A program made the translations under genes and the position numbers. A stretch of DNA of 64,000 nucleotides from Paenibacillus sonchi (GTDB taxonomy: Bacteria > Bacillota > Bacilli > Paenibacillales > Paenibacillaceae), in the NCBI RefSeq assembly GCF_016772475.1, contig NZ_CP068595.1:2914001-2978000 (forward strand). Direction: 5' to 3'. A model generated the notes under the pieces. The model searched no databases. It worked only from the letters and a program-made list of their open reading frames with translations, and was not told the DNA's origin. This document shows, one piece after another, positions 61,677 to 64,000 of this stretch. Within the stretch, counting starts at the first letter, position 1; each line of letters begins with the position of its first letter.

Positions 61677-62537
61677 TCAATGCAGCCGCCGGAATTGATC
61701 CGGCGTGGTTCCAGACTGCTTGCGGAAGGTGGCCACGAAGTGGCTGACATCGCGGAAGCCGACCTGCTGCGAAATGGCTTTTACGGTTAGATCGGGCTGG
61801 CTGACCAGCAGCTCCTTGCTCTTGCGGATACGCAGGCGGACGAAATAGGCATATGGCGAAAGCCCGAAGGTCTGCAGAAACAGGCTGTTAAGGTAGCGGC
61901 CCGACACATTAAGCTGCAGAGCCAGGTCATGCAGGCCGATATCGGGATCGCCATAATGGCTGTCCATCCATTTCAGCAGTGGCTGCACCTTGTCCACATT
62001 GCGGGAGATGGAGGTATTGTTGTGCAGGTGCCCATATTTGCTGAGCGTCAGGAGGAACCGGTAGGCATCGGTAGAAGCACCAAGGCTGAACATATCCTCA
62101 GCGGCATCGTGCCGGTCGAGCATTTCCTTCAGCATCAGGGGCAACGGCGCCTCGCTCTCCCAGCGGTAAAAGGAGTTGGCGTTCATGCCGAGTGAATCCA
62201 GAATCTGCCGGGCAGAGCTTCCCCCAAAGGTCAGATAATAGGTGCACCACGGTTCAGCGGACAGCGCTTCGTACCTGTGGGAGATCCCCGGGAGCAGAAG
62301 TACGCCGCTGCCTTCGGCGAGCGTAAGCTTTTTATTCTCGAAATGGATGATTCCCTCACCCTGCGAGGTCTGGAGCCAATGATAGGCGTGGTAGCCTTCA
62401 GGGCGGGATACTTTCTCCTGATCGGGGTTGTAGCCCATGCTGTCGAGTGTAATCGGCAGGTGGTATCCGCCTTCTTGGCCGAACACAATTCTGCGGGGGG
62501 CTGTCACGGGCAAATGTATCCTCTCCTTTTGTTCCAT
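61677..62537 (-). CDS. AraC-family regulator (AraC-binding cupin + two HTH)
   Basis: 286 residues. N-terminal cupin-like arm (YHAYHWLQTSQGEGIIHFENKKLTLAEGSGVLLLPGISHRYE). C-terminal motifs IGLHDLALQLNVSGRYLNSLFLQTFGLSPYAYFVRLRI and VKAISQQVGFRDVSHFVATFRKQSGTTPDQFRRL. Divergent from the GH42 beta-galactosidase with a 94-bp shared promoter region, so it is probably its galactoside-responsive activator. Confidence 0.9.
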   Translation of the reverse strand: MEQKERIHLPVTAPRRIVFGQEGGYHLPITLDSMGYNPDQEKVSRPEGYHAYHWLQTSQGEGIIHFENKKLTLAEGSGVLLLPGISHRYEALSAEPWCTYYLTFGGSSARQILDSLGMNANSFYRWESEAPLPLMLKEMLDRHDAAEDMFSLGASTDAYRFLLTLSKYGHLHNNTSISRNVDKVQPLLKWMDSHYGDPDIGLHDLALQLNVSGRYLNSLFLQTFGLSPYAYFVRLRIRKSKELLVSQPDLTVKAISQQVGFRDVSHFVATFRKQSGTTPDQFRRLH

Positions 62538-62580
62538 ATTATTATATGTCTTGGTGGTAATTTTATATTTAAAGGGAATC

Positions 62581-62594
62581 GTAGAGCGTTTACA
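62581..62594 (-). promoter_or_regulatory. near-consensus cre site upstream of beta-galactosidase
   Basis: TGTAAACGCTCTAC on the reverse strand agrees with TGWAANCGNTNWCA except for the last two bases. It lies 38-51 bp before the GTG start. Confidence 0.5.
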
Positions 62595-62631
62595 ATAAGA
62601 ATATACTTATACTATAAAGGATGTGCGATAC

Positions 62632-64000
62632 GTGATCAACGATAAATTGCCAAAGATTTGGTACGGCGGAGATTACAATCCCGAGCAGTGGGACGCCCCG
62701 GTATGGGCAGAGGATGAACGGATGTTCAAGCTGGCGGGTATTGATGTTGCTACGATTAATGTATTTTCATGGGCGCTGATTCAGCCTTCGGAGGATACCT
62801 ATGATTTCTCCGGCCTGGATGAATTGATGGACCGTTTATATAACAATGGAACCTATGTCTGCCTGGCTACAAGCACAGGAGCCCATCCGGCCTGGATGGC
62901 CCACCGCTATCCTGAAGTGACCCGGGTCGATGTGCAGGGCAGAAAGCGTAAATTCGGCGGACGCCACAATTCCAACCCGAACAGTCCGGTCTACCGTAAA
63001 TTCGCTGCCAAGCTGGCGGGCAAGCTGGCTGAGCGCTACAAGGGCCATCCGGGGCTGGTGGCCTGGCATATCTCCAATGAATATGGCGGCTACGATTATT
63101 CCGAGCAGTCTGAAGCAGCTTTCCGGGTCTGGCTGAAGAACCGTTACGGCTCGCTGGATGCGCTCAATAAAGCCTGGAACACCCGCTTTTGGGGGCACAC
63201 CTTCTATGATTGGGAAGAAATTGTTGTACCAAGCGAATTGAGTGAGGAATGGAACGGCAACCGGACCAACTTCCAGGGAATTTCCCTTGATTACCGCAGA
63301 TTTATGTCGCATAGTCTGCTGGAATGCTACAAGCTGGAATATGATGCCATCAAGCAGCACAGCACGAACGTTCCGGTGACCACCAACCTGATGGGCTTCT
63401 ACCCGGAGCTGGATTATTTCGAGTGGGCTAAGCATATGGATGTTGTCTCCTGGGATAACTACCCGTCGCTGGATACGCCGGTCAGCCATACGGCCATGAC
63501 GCATGACCTGATGCGCGGTCTGAAGAACGGCCAGCCGTTTATGCTGATGGAGCAGACGCCGAGCCAGCAGAACTGGCAGCCGTACAACTCGCTGAAGCGT
63601 CCAGGTGTAATGCGCCTGTGGAGCTATCAGGCGGTAGCGCGGGGTGCGGACACGGTGCTGTTTTTCCAGCTCCGCCGTTCCATCGGCGCCTGCGAGAAGT
63701 ATCATGGCGCTGTCATTGAGCATGTAGGACATGAGCATACCCGGGTCTTCCGTGAATGTGCCGAGCTTGGCAGAGAGCTGGGGCTGCTGGGCGACCAGCT
63801 GCTGGATGCCCGCAGTGCAGCGCAGATCGGCATTATCTACGACTGGGAAAACCGCTGGGCGCTTGACCTGTCAAGCGGACCTTCTGTAGCGCTGGATTAT
63901 GTGAACGAAGTGCATAAATATTACGATGCGCTGTATCAGCAGAATATCGAAGCCGATATGATCGGTGTCGAAGAAGACCTCTCCAAGTATAAGATTGTTA
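62632..64000 (+). CDS. beta-galactosidase, glycoside hydrolase family 42 (3' end outside window)
   Basis: 456 residues visible from GTG 62632 (AAAGGA 9 nt upstream), no signal peptide, so cytoplasmic. N-terminal IWYGGDYNPEQWD and FKLAGIDVATINVFSWALIQPSEDTYDF are the GH42 signature. The acid/base is E150 in WHISNEYGGY and the nucleophile is E307 in FMLMEQTPSQQNW. No stop occurs before the window end; the trimerisation and C-terminal domains lie beyond. Divergent from an AraC regulator and with a near-consensus cre site. Confidence 0.94.
   Translation, partial: MINDKLPKIWYGGDYNPEQWDAPVWAEDERMFKLAGIDVATINVFSWALIQPSEDTYDFSGLDELMDRLYNNGTYVCLATSTGAHPAWMAHRYPEVTRVDVQGRKRKFGGRHNSNPNSPVYRKFAAKLAGKLAERYKGHPGLVAWHISNEYGGYDYSEQSEAAFRVWLKNRYGSLDALNKAWNTRFWGHTFYDWEEIVVPSELSEEWNGNRTNFQGISLDYRRFMSHSLLECYKLEYDAIKQHSTNVPVTTNLMGFYPELDYFEWAKHMDVVSWDNYPSLDTPVSHTAMTHDLMRGLKNGQPFMLMEQTPSQQNWQPYNSLKRPGVMRLWSYQAVARGADTVLFFQLRRSIGACEKYHGAVIEHVGHEHTRVFRECAELGRELGLLGDQLLDARSAAQIGIIYDWENRWALDLSSGPSVALDYVNEVHKYYDALYQQNIEADMIGVEEDLSKYKIV

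Overview
The window looks like chromosomal DNA of a Gram-positive, spore-forming soil bacterium, most likely Paenibacillus or a close relative. Reasons: strong AGGAGG-type ribosome binding sites; lipoprotein sugar-binding proteins with Asn/Ala-rich linkers; CUT1 sugar transporters that lack their own ATPase and sit beside YesM/YesN-type two-component systems; a copper-amine-oxidase-like surface domain protein; PepSY proteins; a 31-residue YjcZ-like peptide; CcpA (cre) and Fur operators of the Bacillus type. No rRNA, tRNA, CRISPR array, phage or intact transposase gene was seen. Genus assignment is inference from gene content.

Layout. 1-11 kb: the 5' part of a reverse-strand alpha-glucan phosphorylase (single-base frameshift), a secreted stalk-domain protein, ribokinase, type I 3-dehydroquinate dehydratase, a response regulator/kinase/PepSY operon, a carboxymuconolactone decarboxylase-like gene divergent from a MerR regulator, a TipAS-type MerR regulator and a DEDDh exonuclease. 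11-21.3 kb: a beta-mannoside island, with a binding protein, two permeases, a sensor kinase and a YesN regulator (plus a frameshifted spermidine-synthase-like gene) running leftward from a divergent promoter with a perfect cre site, and a GH2 beta-mannosidase running rightward. 21.4-25.5 kb: a siderophore-iron ABC transporter with a Fur box on each side of its divergent promoter region. 26.4-32.9 kb: a six-gene operon joining a PotABCD-type transporter, a nucleoside hydrolase and an adenine deaminase, read here as purine nucleoside scavenging.

32.9-46.6 kb: a repeat-rich intergenic patch, a small membrane protein, a CYTH phosphatase-like protein, threonine synthase, then a PucR-type regulator divergent from an operon of an ene-reductase, an acetoacetate-decarboxylase-like protein and a short-chain dehydrogenase (substrate unknown). 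A Gfo/Idh oxidoreductase with a radical SAM protein, a coiled-coil protein and a large methyltransferase (single-base frameshift near its end) follow. 46.6-47.2 kb holds short intergenic repeats and a 218-bp MITE-like element with 17-bp perfect terminal inverted repeats; part of it recurs at 61.5 kb.

47.2-64 kb: carbohydrate genes again. An AraC regulator diverges from a GH31 alpha-xylosidase whose catalytic Asp positions match E. coli YicI; a GDSL esterase follows; then two small proteins (one of 31 residues), a second YesMN pair divergent from a complete CUT1 transporter, a fragment of a GH42 beta-galactosidase, a LysR regulator, a small membrane protein, and an AraC regulator divergent from an intact GH42 beta-galactosidase that runs off the window end.

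The overall theme is plant polysaccharide and nucleoside scavenging under local regulators plus catabolite repression. Three conserved genes each carry one missing base. That pattern suggests residual sequencing indels at least as much as true pseudogenes.
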